Positions 14,840 to 23,390 of a DNA stretch of 33,954 bases are shown in pieces (the first letter of the stretch is position 1; each line of letters starts with the position of its first letter). The notes below the pieces were generated by a model. That model was not told the DNA's origin and ran no database searches. It saw only the letters and a list, made by a program, of their open reading frames with translations. Origin of the DNA: Actinomycetota bacterium (GTDB lineage Bacteria; Actinomycetota; CADDZG01; WHSQ01); assembly GCA_009379915.1 (NCBI GenBank), contig WHSV01000032.1:1-33954 (forward strand). The letters run 5' to 3'. The translations under genes were made by a program, and so were the position numbers.

Positions 14840-15429
14840 ATGTCGGTTCTCTCCGATCCAACCGTAGTCATCGAGCAGACTCCGCCGACCGAGATTCAGC
14901 TCAACGGCCACGAGAGCGGCTCGCCGGAAACGGCCACGATCGGCACGGGCCCAACGAAGCTCGGGTCGGTCGGCCCGTTCAGGTGCACCTCGAGATCCGC
15001 AACGACGGCGAGCGCGCGCTTTGGATGGTCGGCGTGGTCGACGGGAGCGAGGGGGGACTGCGTTTCCCGCGCTACATGCCGACGGTCAAGCTCGGGGGCC
15101 GGGTCGTCGCCGCACCTCCGCCACCGGAGGATCCGCTCGTCGGGCCCCTGCGTGCCGCGGACTTTCGCCGTCTCGTCCCCGGAGAATCCTTCGACCCGAC
15201 CCGGCCGTCACACGGATCCGCGTATCTGCCTCTATCGACCTTCGCCAACTTCATTCCATCGAAAAAGGGCGTGTATCGCTGCGAGGTCCAGTTCTCAACC
15301 GAGAGCGACTCTCCCGAGCGGTGGCTGGGCCGGTTCAACCAGGAAGACGAACGAGCCTCGGTGCTCGGGTTGATCGACAAGGTGCCGCGAGTGACCGTGA
15401 CCGCCGCACTGGAAGTCGTGGTGGGCTGA
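14840..15429 (+). pseudogene. Unknown protein interrupted by one frameshift
   Basis: A well-placed ATG (14840, after AAAGGA) opens MSVLSDPTVVIEQTPPTEIQLNG. The downstream coding-like sequence is in another frame: VQVHLEIRNDGERALWMVGVV, RFPRYMPTVKLGG, SAYLPLSTFANFIPSKKGVY, then VTVTAALEVVVG. The join falls between about 14910 and 14980. The product would be about 195 residues of beta-strand-rich sequence with no signal peptide or membrane span, resembling a small immunoglobulin-like or carbohydrate-associated fold; I do not recognise the family. Either the gene is broken or a base call is missing. The part from about 14985 to the stop is clearly under coding constraint. Confidence 0.5.
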
Positions 15430-15441
15430 CCGCAGGATGGG

Positions 15442-16356
15442 CTACGCGGTCGCGGGCTTCGCGACCGTCCGCGGCGCGCTCTCTCGTCTCGTGGCCTCGG
15501 CGATGACAATGAAACCGATACCCCACGCGATTGCGAACAGCGACCAGTACGCCTTGATGGCACTGGCATCTCCCGGGTTGGCGATCGACGCGACACCGAA
15601 CAATACGGCCGAGAGGCCGGCGGACCAGGCCGGCAGTCTCCAACCGGGGGGCCGCAGCGCGGCCACCCATGCAAGCCCGATCAGAATGAGATTGAAGGCC
15701 CCCATGGCCGACCAGTGGCCATAGTGGACCACCTGCTCGGCCTCGGCGGCCGAATCCGTGGCACGTCTGGCGGCGGCGTTGAACTCCTTTTCGAACTCGT
15801 CGTCCGACAGAGACTCATCGATGTCCTCCAGGATCTGCGGCGCGACCCGAGAGGCCTCCAAGCCGATTCGAACCTGCACGAAGGCATCAACCAGGAGCGG
15901 AATTGTGGCTACCAATGCGAGCGTCATCAAGGTTTTGCTCACGTTCGTGGAGGGTCGAAGAAGGTTCCCCCGGTTGGGGTGCAGAAAAACGAGGAGCAAC
16001 GGCAAGATTAGGAATGAAATGACGACAGGGTCGATGAGACGGTCGACAATGATCGTGGTGGCGACTATGAATCCGAGGGCGATCAGCACCTGATACATCT
16101 GAGCAACCTTCGCTTCCGGTCGACGTAGATGGGCCAGTAGCCCGACGAAACTCAGCACGAAGACCCAGCCGAAGACCACCAGGTGGATCCGGTGGGAGAT
16201 CGCTCCTTCATCTGCGAACCACCCCAGCAGGGCCCCGATCATCACGTTGAAGAGAACGTGCACGAGCGCGAAGAGCACCAGGAAGACGAAGAAGGCGATC
16301 TTGCGAGCCTTGCGGGCTCCCTCGGCTGAAGTCTGAATTGTCGTATTGGTTGTCAT
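15442..16356 (-). CDS. Multi-pass membrane protein of unknown function
   Basis: A 304-residue protein with about eight hydrophobic segments: ARKIAFFVFLVLFALVHVLF, LVVFGWVFVLSFVGLLAHL, VLIALGFIVATTIIV, VVISFLILPLLLVFL, LMTLALVATIPLLVDAF, then FNLILIGLAWVAAL, LSAVLFGVASI and LFAIAWGIGFIVIAEA. Between the fifth and sixth lies a polar loop of about 50 residues, rich in Glu and Asp (about residues 165-215). No catalytic motif or transporter signature is recognisable. The ATG at 16356 is the first in-frame ATG past the divergent phosphatase promoter region. A 6-bp GACCGC/GCGGTC stem (15428-15451) spans its stop and that of the convergent gene. Confidence 0.7.
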   Translation of the reverse strand: MTTNTTIQTSAEGARKARKIAFFVFLVLFALVHVLFNVMIGALLGWFADEGAISHRIHLVVFGWVFVLSFVGLLAHLRRPEAKVAQMYQVLIALGFIVATTIIVDRLIDPVVISFLILPLLLVFLHPNRGNLLRPSTNVSKTLMTLALVATIPLLVDAFVQVRIGLEASRVAPQILEDIDESLSDDEFEKEFNAAARRATDSAAEAEQVVHYGHWSAMGAFNLILIGLAWVAALRPPGWRLPAWSAGLSAVLFGVASIANPGDASAIKAYWSLFAIAWGIGFIVIAEATRRESAPRTVAKPATA

Positions 16357-16495
16357 CTCGATCGTCCCGTTCTGGGTACGGCCACTAGAAAACTCCAATT
16401 CATCCCCGACCACAATGTGGGTAATCCGGATATCTCAGACGAACTACGTATCAAAACCCCTGGTTGTCACGGGGACACATAAGGATAATGACTCC

Positions 16496-19036
16496 GTGCA
16501 ACTCGGAGACTCCCTCAGCGGCCGTATCTCTCGTCGCGCATCTTCGACGACTCAGTCGTTCGGTGGGCGGACTGTATGTCGCGGTCCTTACCTGCTCGCG
16601 CTTCGCGTTGCCTGGATCGCGGTGGCCGTCTTCGCCCTGGTCCCGGCGGTCGCCGGCTTCTGGGCCCTGTGGGGTGAGAGCTCCCTCGACGCGCTCTTCC
16701 AGTCGGGAGTTTTCTCCGTAGATTCGGAACTACCGGAGCGGTTGACGGAGATTGGAATCGGAACCGACGCCTTGCTGCTGGTGGACCTGCTGTTCCGGCT
16801 CCTGAGCTTCGGAATCTTCGCACTGACGGGCATCGTCATCTTTGCCCGAAAATCCGATGACTGGATGACCGGGCTCTCCTCGGTTCTGTTGTTGTCGGCC
16901 GGGATGACCTGGTTCGCACCACTCAACCTCTTGGGCGAGAACTCCGTGCTCTTCGAGATCTCTCAGTACGTCGGACACTCCAACCCCTTCTCGCCCGAGA
17001 CGGCCAGAACCGTGCTCGGCATGTCGCTGCTGCTCTTCTTGTTGCTTTTTCCCGACGGCCACTTCGTTCCGCGCTGGGCTCGCTACCTGGCGGTTGCGGC
17101 GGCGGTGCATGTGGTGCTGTGGATCATGTTGCCTGGGTCGGTTATCGACCCGGCGACCTGGCCTGAGGCCCTCAGTATGTGGGTGGTCGTGATGGGGGCC
17201 GGGTTCGGCATCGCCGCTCAGATCTACCGTTATTTCGCGGTGGCGAGCCCCATCCACAAGCAACAGACGAAGCTGGTCGTCTCCGCGCTGGGTGCCATGG
17301 CCTTCGCCGTGGTATTCCTATTTGCTTTCAATCCCGGGCTTGGTTCCGGCTTCGAGAACCTGACGCTCGTGACGCCGCGCGTGGAGGCCATTTACAACCT
17401 GGTGCTGCTGGTGCTGCTCGCGCTGGCCGTGTTGCTACTGCCGATCTCCATCGGCATCTCGGTGCTTCGCTACCGGCTGTGGGACCTCGACGTGCTCATC
17501 AACAAGACGCTGGTCTACGGCGCCCTGACGGGCATTCTCGCTCTCGGCTACGGAGCCATCGTGGTCACGATCGGTACCTTCGTGACCAGGTCCTACTTGA
17601 CCGTCGCCGTGGCGACGCTGCTCGTGTCGCTCGCGGCACAGCCACTGCGCCGGCGGATCCAGGATCTCATCGACCGGCGGTTCTACCGGGCCCGGTACGA
17701 TGCCGCCCGCACGGTGGACGATTTCACGGCGCGTCTGCGCCAGGAGATCGATCTCGAGACACTGTCCAATGAGTTGTTGACCGTTGTCTCGCAGACCGTG
17801 GCGCCTACGGGTGTGTCGGTCTGGGTCCCGAGGAACACACGCGGTGTCCTCAATGCGGACGCCGAGACGATGTACCGGATCGCCTTTTCGGTCGCGGGCG
17901 GAAGTGAGCGAATCAGGGGCATCGACTTCGACGAGATCGAGCTCGACTCCGTCGCTATGGACACCCTGCGCCGGGCGCCGGGCCCCCTCGACCTCGACAG
18001 GGACGACCTTGCGTCTGCGTCGCTCGAGAGCTTTCGCGACGTCTACGTGAGGCTGGCCGTTCCGCTTGTCAGTCAAGGGGAACTGGTTGGGGTGCTCAAC
18101 CTCGGCCCTCGCTTGAGCGACACGGACTACTCCACGCAGGACTACCGCCTGCTCGAGAAGCTGAGCAGCCATGCCGCCGCAGCGGTGCGAGTCGCTCTGC
18201 TGGTGCGCGAGCACGACCACGACCTCCGAGAGCGCGAGCGCATGGAGAGTGAGATGCGCGTCGCCCAGATGATCCAGCAGCAGCTCTTACCCCGGAGCCT
18301 TCCGCAGGTGGAGGGTTGGGACGTCGAGGTTCACTATCACCCGGCGCGCGAGGTCGGCGGAGACTTCTACGACTTCATGAACCTTCCCGACGGCCGTATT
18401 GCAATCGTCGCCGGAGACGTCACGGGCAAGGGAGTTCCCGCCGCGCTGGTGATGGCAACGACGCGCAGCCTGCTGCGCGGGGAGATCGCGCGCAAGCTGA
18501 GCCCCGCCGAGGTCCTGAGGTGCGCCAACGATCAGCTCTGCAACGACATCCCGCAGAACATGTTCGTGACCTGCATGTTCGCCATCATCGACCCGTCGAC
18601 CGGTAAGACGGTCATGGCCAACGCCGGGCACAACGTCCCCTACATCTGCAATGGTCTTCGGCTCAGGGAGTTTCGGGCGACCGGCATGCCGCTGGGTCTC
18701 ATGGCGGGAGTCCACTACGAAGAGAGCGAAACCAACCTTCGGCCCGGCGACTCATTCGTGCTTCACAGCGACGGGGTTGCCGAGGCCCGCAACGAAGATG
18801 GCGAGATGTTCGGCTTCCCTCGCATGAAGATGGTGCTCGAGCAAAACCAGGACCATGAGAGTGCGATCAGCAGCCTCCTTGCCGAGCTGCGCACGTTTGC
18901 CGGGCCTCAGTGGGAGCAGGAGGACGACATAACACTCGTCGTGCTGCGCCGCCTGGCCGAGAAGCAGTCTTTCAGGGCTCTGGTCCAGCCCAAGGTCGCG
19001 AACCCCAGAACCTCTGAGACGACGCGCGGCGTCTAG
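16496..19036 (+). CDS. Membrane-bound GAF-SpoIIE protein phosphatase
   Basis: A protein of about 846 residues. An N-terminal block of about ten membrane helices (to about residue 395) ends in a segment typical of sensor kinases (LWDLDVLINKTLVYG, RRRIQDLIDRRFYRARYDA). A GAF-like domain follows (about 420-570), then a coiled coil (DHDLRERERMESEMRVAQM) and a SpoIIE-type PP2C phosphatase (about 590-820). Metal-binding acids are seen in GGDFYDF, AGDVTGKG, HSDGVAEA and QEDDITLVVL. It should dephosphorylate a serine or threonine on a partner, probably an anti-sigma-factor antagonist (STAS type), in response to a membrane or ligand signal; no such partner gene is in the window. GTG 16496 was chosen because AAGGA precedes it; longer in-frame starts run into the divergent gene. 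Confidence 0.88.
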   Translation: MQLGDSLSGRISRRASSTTQSFGGRTVCRGPYLLALRVAWIAVAVFALVPAVAGFWALWGESSLDALFQSGVFSVDSELPERLTEIGIGTDALLLVDLLFRLLSFGIFALTGIVIFARKSDDWMTGLSSVLLLSAGMTWFAPLNLLGENSVLFEISQYVGHSNPFSPETARTVLGMSLLLFLLLFPDGHFVPRWARYLAVAAAVHVVLWIMLPGSVIDPATWPEALSMWVVVMGAGFGIAAQIYRYFAVASPIHKQQTKLVVSALGAMAFAVVFLFAFNPGLGSGFENLTLVTPRVEAIYNLVLLVLLALAVLLLPISIGISVLRYRLWDLDVLINKTLVYGALTGILALGYGAIVVTIGTFVTRSYLTVAVATLLVSLAAQPLRRRIQDLIDRRFYRARYDAARTVDDFTARLRQEIDLETLSNELLTVVSQTVAPTGVSVWVPRNTRGVLNADAETMYRIAFSVAGGSERIRGIDFDEIELDSVAMDTLRRAPGPLDLDRDDLASASLESFRDVYVRLAVPLVSQGELVGVLNLGPRLSDTDYSTQDYRLLEKLSSHAAAAVRVALLVREHDHDLRERERMESEMRVAQMIQQQLLPRSLPQVEGWDVEVHYHPAREVGGDFYDFMNLPDGRIAIVAGDVTGKGVPAALVMATTRSLLRGEIARKLSPAEVLRCANDQLCNDIPQNMFVTCMFAIIDPSTGKTVMANAGHNVPYICNGLRLREFRATGMPLGLMAGVHYEESETNLRPGDSFVLHSDGVAEARNEDGEMFGFPRMKMVLEQNQDHESAISSLLAELRTFAGPQWEQEDDITLVVLRRLAEKQSFRALVQPKVANPRTSETTRGV

Positions 19037-20193
19037 AGAACGGCGCTCTCGATCGTTAGATCGCCTTCGGCGAAACGCGCGAGCCGAAGCGCGTGGAGGT
19101 CGAACGAACGGCAGGCGCCGCGCGTGATGAGTTCCGCCACAGCGCGACCCGCGGCGGGGGAATGCATGATCCCGTGCCCGCCGAATCCGGCGCACAGAAC
19201 GAACCCCTCGACCTCCCCACAGAAGCCGACTATCGCGTGGTGATCAGCTGTTTCCGGATAGAGTCCGGCCCAACAATGCCGGGGGTCGATGGGAACCTCG
19301 GACACGAGTGGGAAGCGGTTGCCGATTCGCTCGGCGACGTCGTCGAGAAAACGGGGATCCACAGTGGTGGCCCAGCCGGGTTCGTCCTCGGGATTCGAGT
19401 AAGCGATCAGATAGCCGCCCCCGACCTCGCGCCTGACGAGCACTCCCGTGTCGAAGTCGACGCACATGGGGATCAGATCGGTCGGGTGGCCGGGTGACCG
19501 GGCGAAGGCGAGGTTTCGACGAATCGGCCAGACGGGCACATCGAGGTCGAGCATCCGCCCAATGCTCCTGGCTTCGGCTCCCGCAGCATTGACCACGTAC
19601 CGAGCGTGCAGAACATCCCGATCGGTTGTCACGACGAAGCCATTCGATGCTCGCTCGAGGGCGCGAACCTCCGAGTTGAGCCGCAGCTCGGCCCCCAGCC
19701 CGCGAGCCTCGCGTCTCATGACCTCCACGACACCGTAGGGATCCAGAAATCCGTCGCGCGCGTGCCATGTGCCACCGCGCAGTCCGTCTGCCCGCACGAT
19801 CGGCGCGCGTTCTAGGACCTCGGGCGGGGTCAGCCATTCGACTGCGAGGCCGAACGAGCGCTGCAACTCGAGAGAACTTCTCAGAAGAGCTTCGCCCCGC
19901 TCCGTGCCGGTGGCGAAGAGGTAGCCGGTCTGGTGAAACTGCAGAACGTCGCCGTGCGCGGTCGCAAGCCGTTCGAACTCCTCGATCGAGTGAAGGGAGA
20001 AAGCGATGTTGATCGAGGTGGCGAACTGAGCGCGAACACCGCCGTTCGCGCGCGACGATGACCGCTGCCCGACCGCCCCTTCGCGCTCTAACACGACCAC
20101 CCGGTCGACTCCATGCCCCTTCAGTTCACGTGCGACGGAAAGTCCGATGACGCCTCCGCCCACGATGACGACGTCGTAGCCCGGCTCGCTCAA
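19033..20193 (-). CDS. FAD-dependent oxidoreductase, DAO family
   Basis: A 386-residue flavoprotein of the D-amino-acid oxidase/sarcosine oxidase beta group. The dinucleotide-binding motif is VIVGGGVIGLSVARELK near the N-terminus, and a second FAD contact is VVNAAGAEARSIG. The C-terminal GFGGHGIMHSPAAGRAVAELI is the usual FAD-closing motif. The likely reaction is oxidation of a secondary or primary amine at a C-N bond; the substrate is unknown. A TTG start at 20193 is preferred because it overlaps the stop of the upstream gene (TTGA) and starts right before the FAD motif. It is the last gene of a three-gene minus-strand run. Its stop overlaps that of the phosphatase gene by four bases. Confidence 0.85.
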   Translation of the reverse strand: MSEPGYDVVIVGGGVIGLSVARELKGHGVDRVVVLEREGAVGQRSSSRANGGVRAQFATSINIAFSLHSIEEFERLATAHGDVLQFHQTGYLFATGTERGEALLRSSLELQRSFGLAVEWLTPPEVLERAPIVRADGLRGGTWHARDGFLDPYGVVEVMRREARGLGAELRLNSEVRALERASNGFVVTTDRDVLHARYVVNAAGAEARSIGRMLDLDVPVWPIRRNLAFARSPGHPTDLIPMCVDFDTGVLVRREVGGGYLIAYSNPEDEPGWATTVDPRFLDDVAERIGNRFPLVSEVPIDPRHCWAGLYPETADHHAIVGFCGEVEGFVLCAGFGGHGIMHSPAAGRAVAELITRGACRSFDLHALRLARFAEGDLTIESAVL

Positions 20194-20765
20194 GGAGAGC
20201 GGTTCTCGAGTCGGGCGCGCCCGTAGGCGGCAAGCGACAGAGCGACGAGCAGGTGCCACGCCCCGTGTAGCTGCACGGACGAATCGGGGTCGCACAGCGG
20301 AGAAGACGTCCGGCCGAGGACGAAGGCGGCCGCTCCGATGCCAATGGACGCCAGCGCCACGCGGAAGGCATTGGCCTCGGCCGCCCGGCCTCTCAGCCGG
20401 TATCGCACCTCGTAGTAGGCAACCTGGGACGCCACGGCGATAATCGAGAGATCGTGCACGGTGTTCGCGTGGGACGGCTGGGGGCCGTGGTACAGAACGC
20501 TGCCGAGGCCCGTTGCGACCACCGAGGCCCCGAACACCAAGGGCTCGACTCTGGGCTTCGGCGGAGCTCCGCTGCGCCTCGCCGAGGGGAAAGGCTCGGT
20601 ACCCGCCCTACGGGCGGGCAGGTCTTGTCGCTGTGGGGCGCGAAGCGCTCGGGCAACGATCAATCCGCCGGCAAGAACGAACCCCAGACTCGTTATCGAG
20701 TTAACGGGTTGAGCGAGGGGGCCGGTGGCAACGCGCTCGCAGTCGGACGCGCCCAAGCTCGGCAT
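20190..20765 (-). CDS. Ceramidase-like CREST-superfamily membrane hydrolase
   Basis: A 191-residue multi-pass membrane protein matching alkaline ceramidase-type proteins (PF05875). The diagnostic positions are present: a Ser and His in GLGSVLYHG, an Asp in HDLSIIAVA, and two His in LHGAWHLLVAL after CDPDSS. These correspond to the Ser, Asp and three His that form the zinc site of the CREST superfamily. In bacteria these proteins are membrane amidases or lipid-modifying hydrolases of mostly unknown substrate, and sphingolipids need not be present. The ATG follows the YbaK-type gene's stop with no gap, and its TGA overlaps the next start, so all three are one operon. Confidence 0.72.
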   Translation of the reverse strand: MPSLGASDCERVATGPLAQPVNSITSLGFVLAGGLIVARALRAPQRQDLPARRAGTEPFPSARRSGAPPKPRVEPLVFGASVVATGLGSVLYHGPQPSHANTVHDLSIIAVASQVAYYEVRYRLRGRAAEANAFRVALASIGIGAAAFVLGRTSSPLCDPDSSVQLHGAWHLLVALSLAAYGRARLENRSP

Positions 20766-21260
20766 CTACTTCGCCAGGTCCGCAACGACCGTCATGTTCG
20801 GAGCGTGCCGGAGAATCTCCGGAGACGTCTTGATCTTCGACGTTCGGTTTCCGCCGCCCAAGATGACCCAGTCGCGTTCCATCACGCGCTCGTCGACAAG
20901 CAGCGGCACGTCGTCGGGAAGGCCGAACGCGGTAACGCCGCCGATCCGCATTCCCGTCAGCGCTGCGGTCTCCTCCGCGTTCGCGAAGGACGCCTTCGAT
21001 ACGCCCATCTGGCGTTTGACCGAGTTGTTGACGTCGAGCGAGGTGGTGGCGAGCAACACACACGCCGCATAGCGCTTGGGCCCCCGCTTGGACGCGACGA
21101 GGATCGTGTTCGCGTTGTTCTCCATCGGGAATCCGTAGTGATTCGAGAATGTCTCGGTGTCGGCCAAGTGCTCTTCGCAGGGCAGGACGTCATAGGGGAG
21201 GCCCGTGGCCTCGAGAGCTTCTCGGACGCGCTCGTCGAGCTGCGGTTGGTCGGCGGCCAT
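20766..21260 (-). CDS. YbaK/EbsC-type aminoacyl-tRNA deacylase-like protein
   Basis: A 164-residue single-domain protein of the YbaK/ProX family. Typical features are a HLADTETFSNHYGFPMENN-like opening helix and strand, the conserved lysine region ASKRGPKRYAACVL, then KRQMGVSKASFANAEE, TGMRIGGVTAFGLP and a closing VILGGGNRTSKIKTSPEIL. Members hydrolyse mischarged aminoacyl-tRNA or bind related adducts in trans. The ATG at 21260 gives a normal N-terminus; a GTG at 21287 is possible, and neither has a strong ribosome site. It is the first gene of the run that continues into the ceramidase-like and flavoprotein genes. Confidence 0.85.
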   Translation of the reverse strand: MAADQPQLDERVREALEATGLPYDVLPCEEHLADTETFSNHYGFPMENNANTILVASKRGPKRYAACVLLATTSLDVNNSVKRQMGVSKASFANAEETAALTGMRIGGVTAFGLPDDVPLLVDERVMERDWVILGGGNRTSKIKTSPEILRHAPNMTVVADLAK

Positions 21261-21306
21261 GGTCAACAACGATAGCCGCCGCGCCACGAAGCGGCGTTCT
21301 ACGAGA

Positions 21307-21951
21307 TTAGACCAGGCGGCGGTCGGTGGCCCAGCGGGTCAGCTCGTGCCTGCTGGATAGCTGCAGCTTGCGCAGCACTGCCGAGACGTGGCTCTCGACC
21401 GTCTTCGTCGAGATGTGGAGCTCGCGTGCGACTTCCTTGTAGGAGTAACCGCGCGCGATGTAACGCATTACCTCGCGTTCCCGCTGAGTGAGCTGGTCGA
21501 GCTCGGGGTCGATGGGGGCCTGGACAGATCCCGCGAACGCATCGAGTACGAAACCGGCGAGGCGTGGCGAGAACACGGCGTCGCCGCCGTGCACCCGGCG
21601 GACGGCACTGGCGAGTTCCGACGGCGAAATCGTCTTGGTGACGTACCCGCGCGCTCCGGCCCGGATGATCGCGATAACGTCCTCGGCCGCGTCCGACACG
21701 GAGAGGGCAAGGAAGCACGCGTCGGGGTTCGACTTGCGCACCTGCTCGATGACGGCAAGGCCCCCGCCGGCGGGCATGTGGACGTCGAGCAGGATGACGT
21801 CTGGCTCTTTTTCGAGAATGCCCTTAACCGCGCCTCCAACGTCGCCGGCCTCACCCACGATCGCGAATTGGTCCCCGAGCTCCGACCGAACACCGGACAG
21901 GAAGAACTGGTGATCGTCGACGAGAAAGACACTGATGGTTGCGTTCTTCAT
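21307..21951 (-). CDS. LuxR/NarL-type response regulator
   Basis: A 214-residue regulator. The receiver domain has the acidic pair D12-D13, the phospho-acceptor D56 in DVILLDVHMP and the conserved lysine in GYVTKTIS. A LuxR-type helix-turn-helix covers about residues 146-205 (LTQREREVMRYIARGYSYKE, STKTVESHVSAVLRKL). The ATG overlaps the stop of the upstream histidine kinase gene (ATGA), so the two are made together. With the kinase and the facing PspC/LiaF-like gene it resembles LiaR/VraR of envelope-stress systems. It probably binds the intergenic region between its own operon and the facing one. Confidence 0.92.
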   Translation of the reverse strand: MKNATISVFLVDDHQFFLSGVRSELGDQFAIVGEAGDVGGAVKGILEKEPDVILLDVHMPAGGGLAVIEQVRKSNPDACFLALSVSDAAEDVIAIIRAGARGYVTKTISPSELASAVRRVHGGDAVFSPRLAGFVLDAFAGSVQAPIDPELDQLTQREREVMRYIARGYSYKEVARELHISTKTVESHVSAVLRKLQLSSRHELTRWATDRRLV

Positions 21952-23282
21952 AATGACCTCGCAAGGCTGAGTCTGACCTCTGTCCCTTCGCCCGGCGCAC
22001 TGACGATCTCGGCGCGGCCTCCGATGCGTTCCATGCGGGCCCTGATCGACTCGGCGATTCCGCCGCGGTCCGGTGGAACCTCGGCGGGATCGAAGCCTCT
22101 GCCGGAATCGCGCACGAACGCCGTGATCATTTGGTCCTCTACTTCGACGTAAACCGCGACCGAGTTCGCTCCGGAGTGCTTAGCGGCATTCACCGCCGCC
22201 TCGGCGGATGCATGCACCATCGTCATCAGCCGCTCGTCCATCGGGCGATCGCCAACCACTACCGCCTCGATGGGAACGTGATGAACGCTCTCGACTCTGC
22301 TCGCCATCGTGTCTATCGCGGTGCTCAGCAGGTCGGCCGCGGCATCTCCGCTCTGACCGAACAGCCAGGCGCGCAACTCCCGTTCCTGGACGCGCGCAAG
22401 GCTCGATACCTTTTGCGGGTCGTCCGTTCGTTGGATCAGTGCGAGGGTCTGCAGCACCGAGTCGTGAAGGTGAGCGGCCATCTCGGAGCGCTCCTCCGAA
22501 CGAATCCGTTCTCGTCTCTCGTCCGATAGTTGCTGCGCAAGTCGCCACAACCAGGGGCCGAAGATGAGACTGACTCCTACGATGGTGACGAGGATCGGCA
22601 CCAGCACGAGCCCTGCGCGCGAGAGCGGCACGTTGGCCGACAGGAGCGCACCCATCCCAGCGAGAATGAACAGTCCGCCGGCGGCGGTGCGGCGCAGCGA
22701 CGCCTTCGATGCGAACACGGCTTCGAGAGGGTTGGTGGGCGCGCGGCCGGACAGGGGACTGTCGGTTGCGTCGTTACGAACCCAGATCAAGGTGGCGCCG
22801 AAGGCTGCCAGGGCGAGGGGCCACACGAGTGAGTCGGCAACCCAAAGACCGGTGCCTCGCACGACGAGAAGCAATCCGAAGCTGATCGCGCCTAAGGCCG
22901 TGGCCTGCCGCAACGGACTCTCCGTGATGGACCACCTCGGCCGCTGGGCCTCGCCGGTCGCAGCATCCGACCATGCCCATGCGAAAAGGTAGAGCACGAT
23001 GCCGAATCCCGAGCCCAGGGACAACACGACGAACGCCATTCGTACTACCGTCGGATCGATACCGGTGATCTCTGCGAGACCTCCGGCCGTCCCGGTCAGT
23101 ACGCGATTGTCGGCACTGCGCCGGAACGCAAAACCAGAGACCCGCTGTCTGAGCTGCCGGCTGCTGGATTTCGTCGGAGTTGTTTCCTCGTCGTCCCGGG
23201 TTGCTGCTCGTGCGATGTGCGACTCCTTTGCCGGTTCCGCCGGTCGAAATCGGAACCCTTCGTATCGATGTTCGCATAGCAC
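21948..23282 (-). CDS. PspC-domain sensor histidine kinase
   Basis: The protein is 422-444 residues depending on the start. An N-terminal PspC domain (RRSADNRVLTGTAGGLAEITG, GFGIVLYLFAWAW) is followed by five or so membrane helices. Then comes a HisKA_3 dimerisation segment with the phospho-acceptor His in MAAHLHDSVLQTLALIQR, and an HATPase_c domain (NAAKHSGANSVAVYVEV, FVRDSGRGFDP, APGEGTEVRLSL). This architecture is common in actinobacterial cell-envelope sensors. GTG 23282 is the only ordinary start codon in the right range but has a poor ribosome site. An AAAGGAG site sits six bases before an ATC at 23216, a possible non-canonical start. The gene is divergent from a PspC/LiaF-like gene. 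Confidence 0.88.
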   Translation of the reverse strand: MLCEHRYEGFRFRPAEPAKESHIARAATRDDEETTPTKSSSRQLRQRVSGFAFRRSADNRVLTGTAGGLAEITGIDPTVVRMAFVVLSLGSGFGIVLYLFAWAWSDAATGEAQRPRWSITESPLRQATALGAISFGLLLVVRGTGLWVADSLVWPLALAAFGATLIWVRNDATDSPLSGRAPTNPLEAVFASKASLRRTAAGGLFILAGMGALLSANVPLSRAGLVLVPILVTIVGVSLIFGPWLWRLAQQLSDERRERIRSEERSEMAAHLHDSVLQTLALIQRTDDPQKVSSLARVQERELRAWLFGQSGDAAADLLSTAIDTMASRVESVHHVPIEAVVVGDRPMDERLMTMVHASAEAAVNAAKHSGANSVAVYVEVEDQMITAFVRDSGRGFDPAEVPPDRGGIAESIRARMERIGGRAEIVSAPGEGTEVRLSLARSL

Positions 23283-23390
23283 CCTCGTTGCGCCTACTAG
23301 GGACCTCCCCGATCTTGTCAGGGCGATCTCAGGGTTTTCTTGGGGGCATACCTGATGTCCCGCGGGCTCGGCCCCCACGATGATGGGTCC

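Noticed and set aside
17435-18220. A 261-codon open frame on the minus strand within the SpoIIE phosphatase gene
   Set aside because: It is an antisense shadow of the GAF region. The plus-strand domains are continuous.
20454-21275. A 273-codon open frame on the plus strand opposite the ceramidase-like and YbaK genes
   Set aside because: It is antisense to two recognisable proteins, with an arginine- and glycine-rich shadow-like composition.
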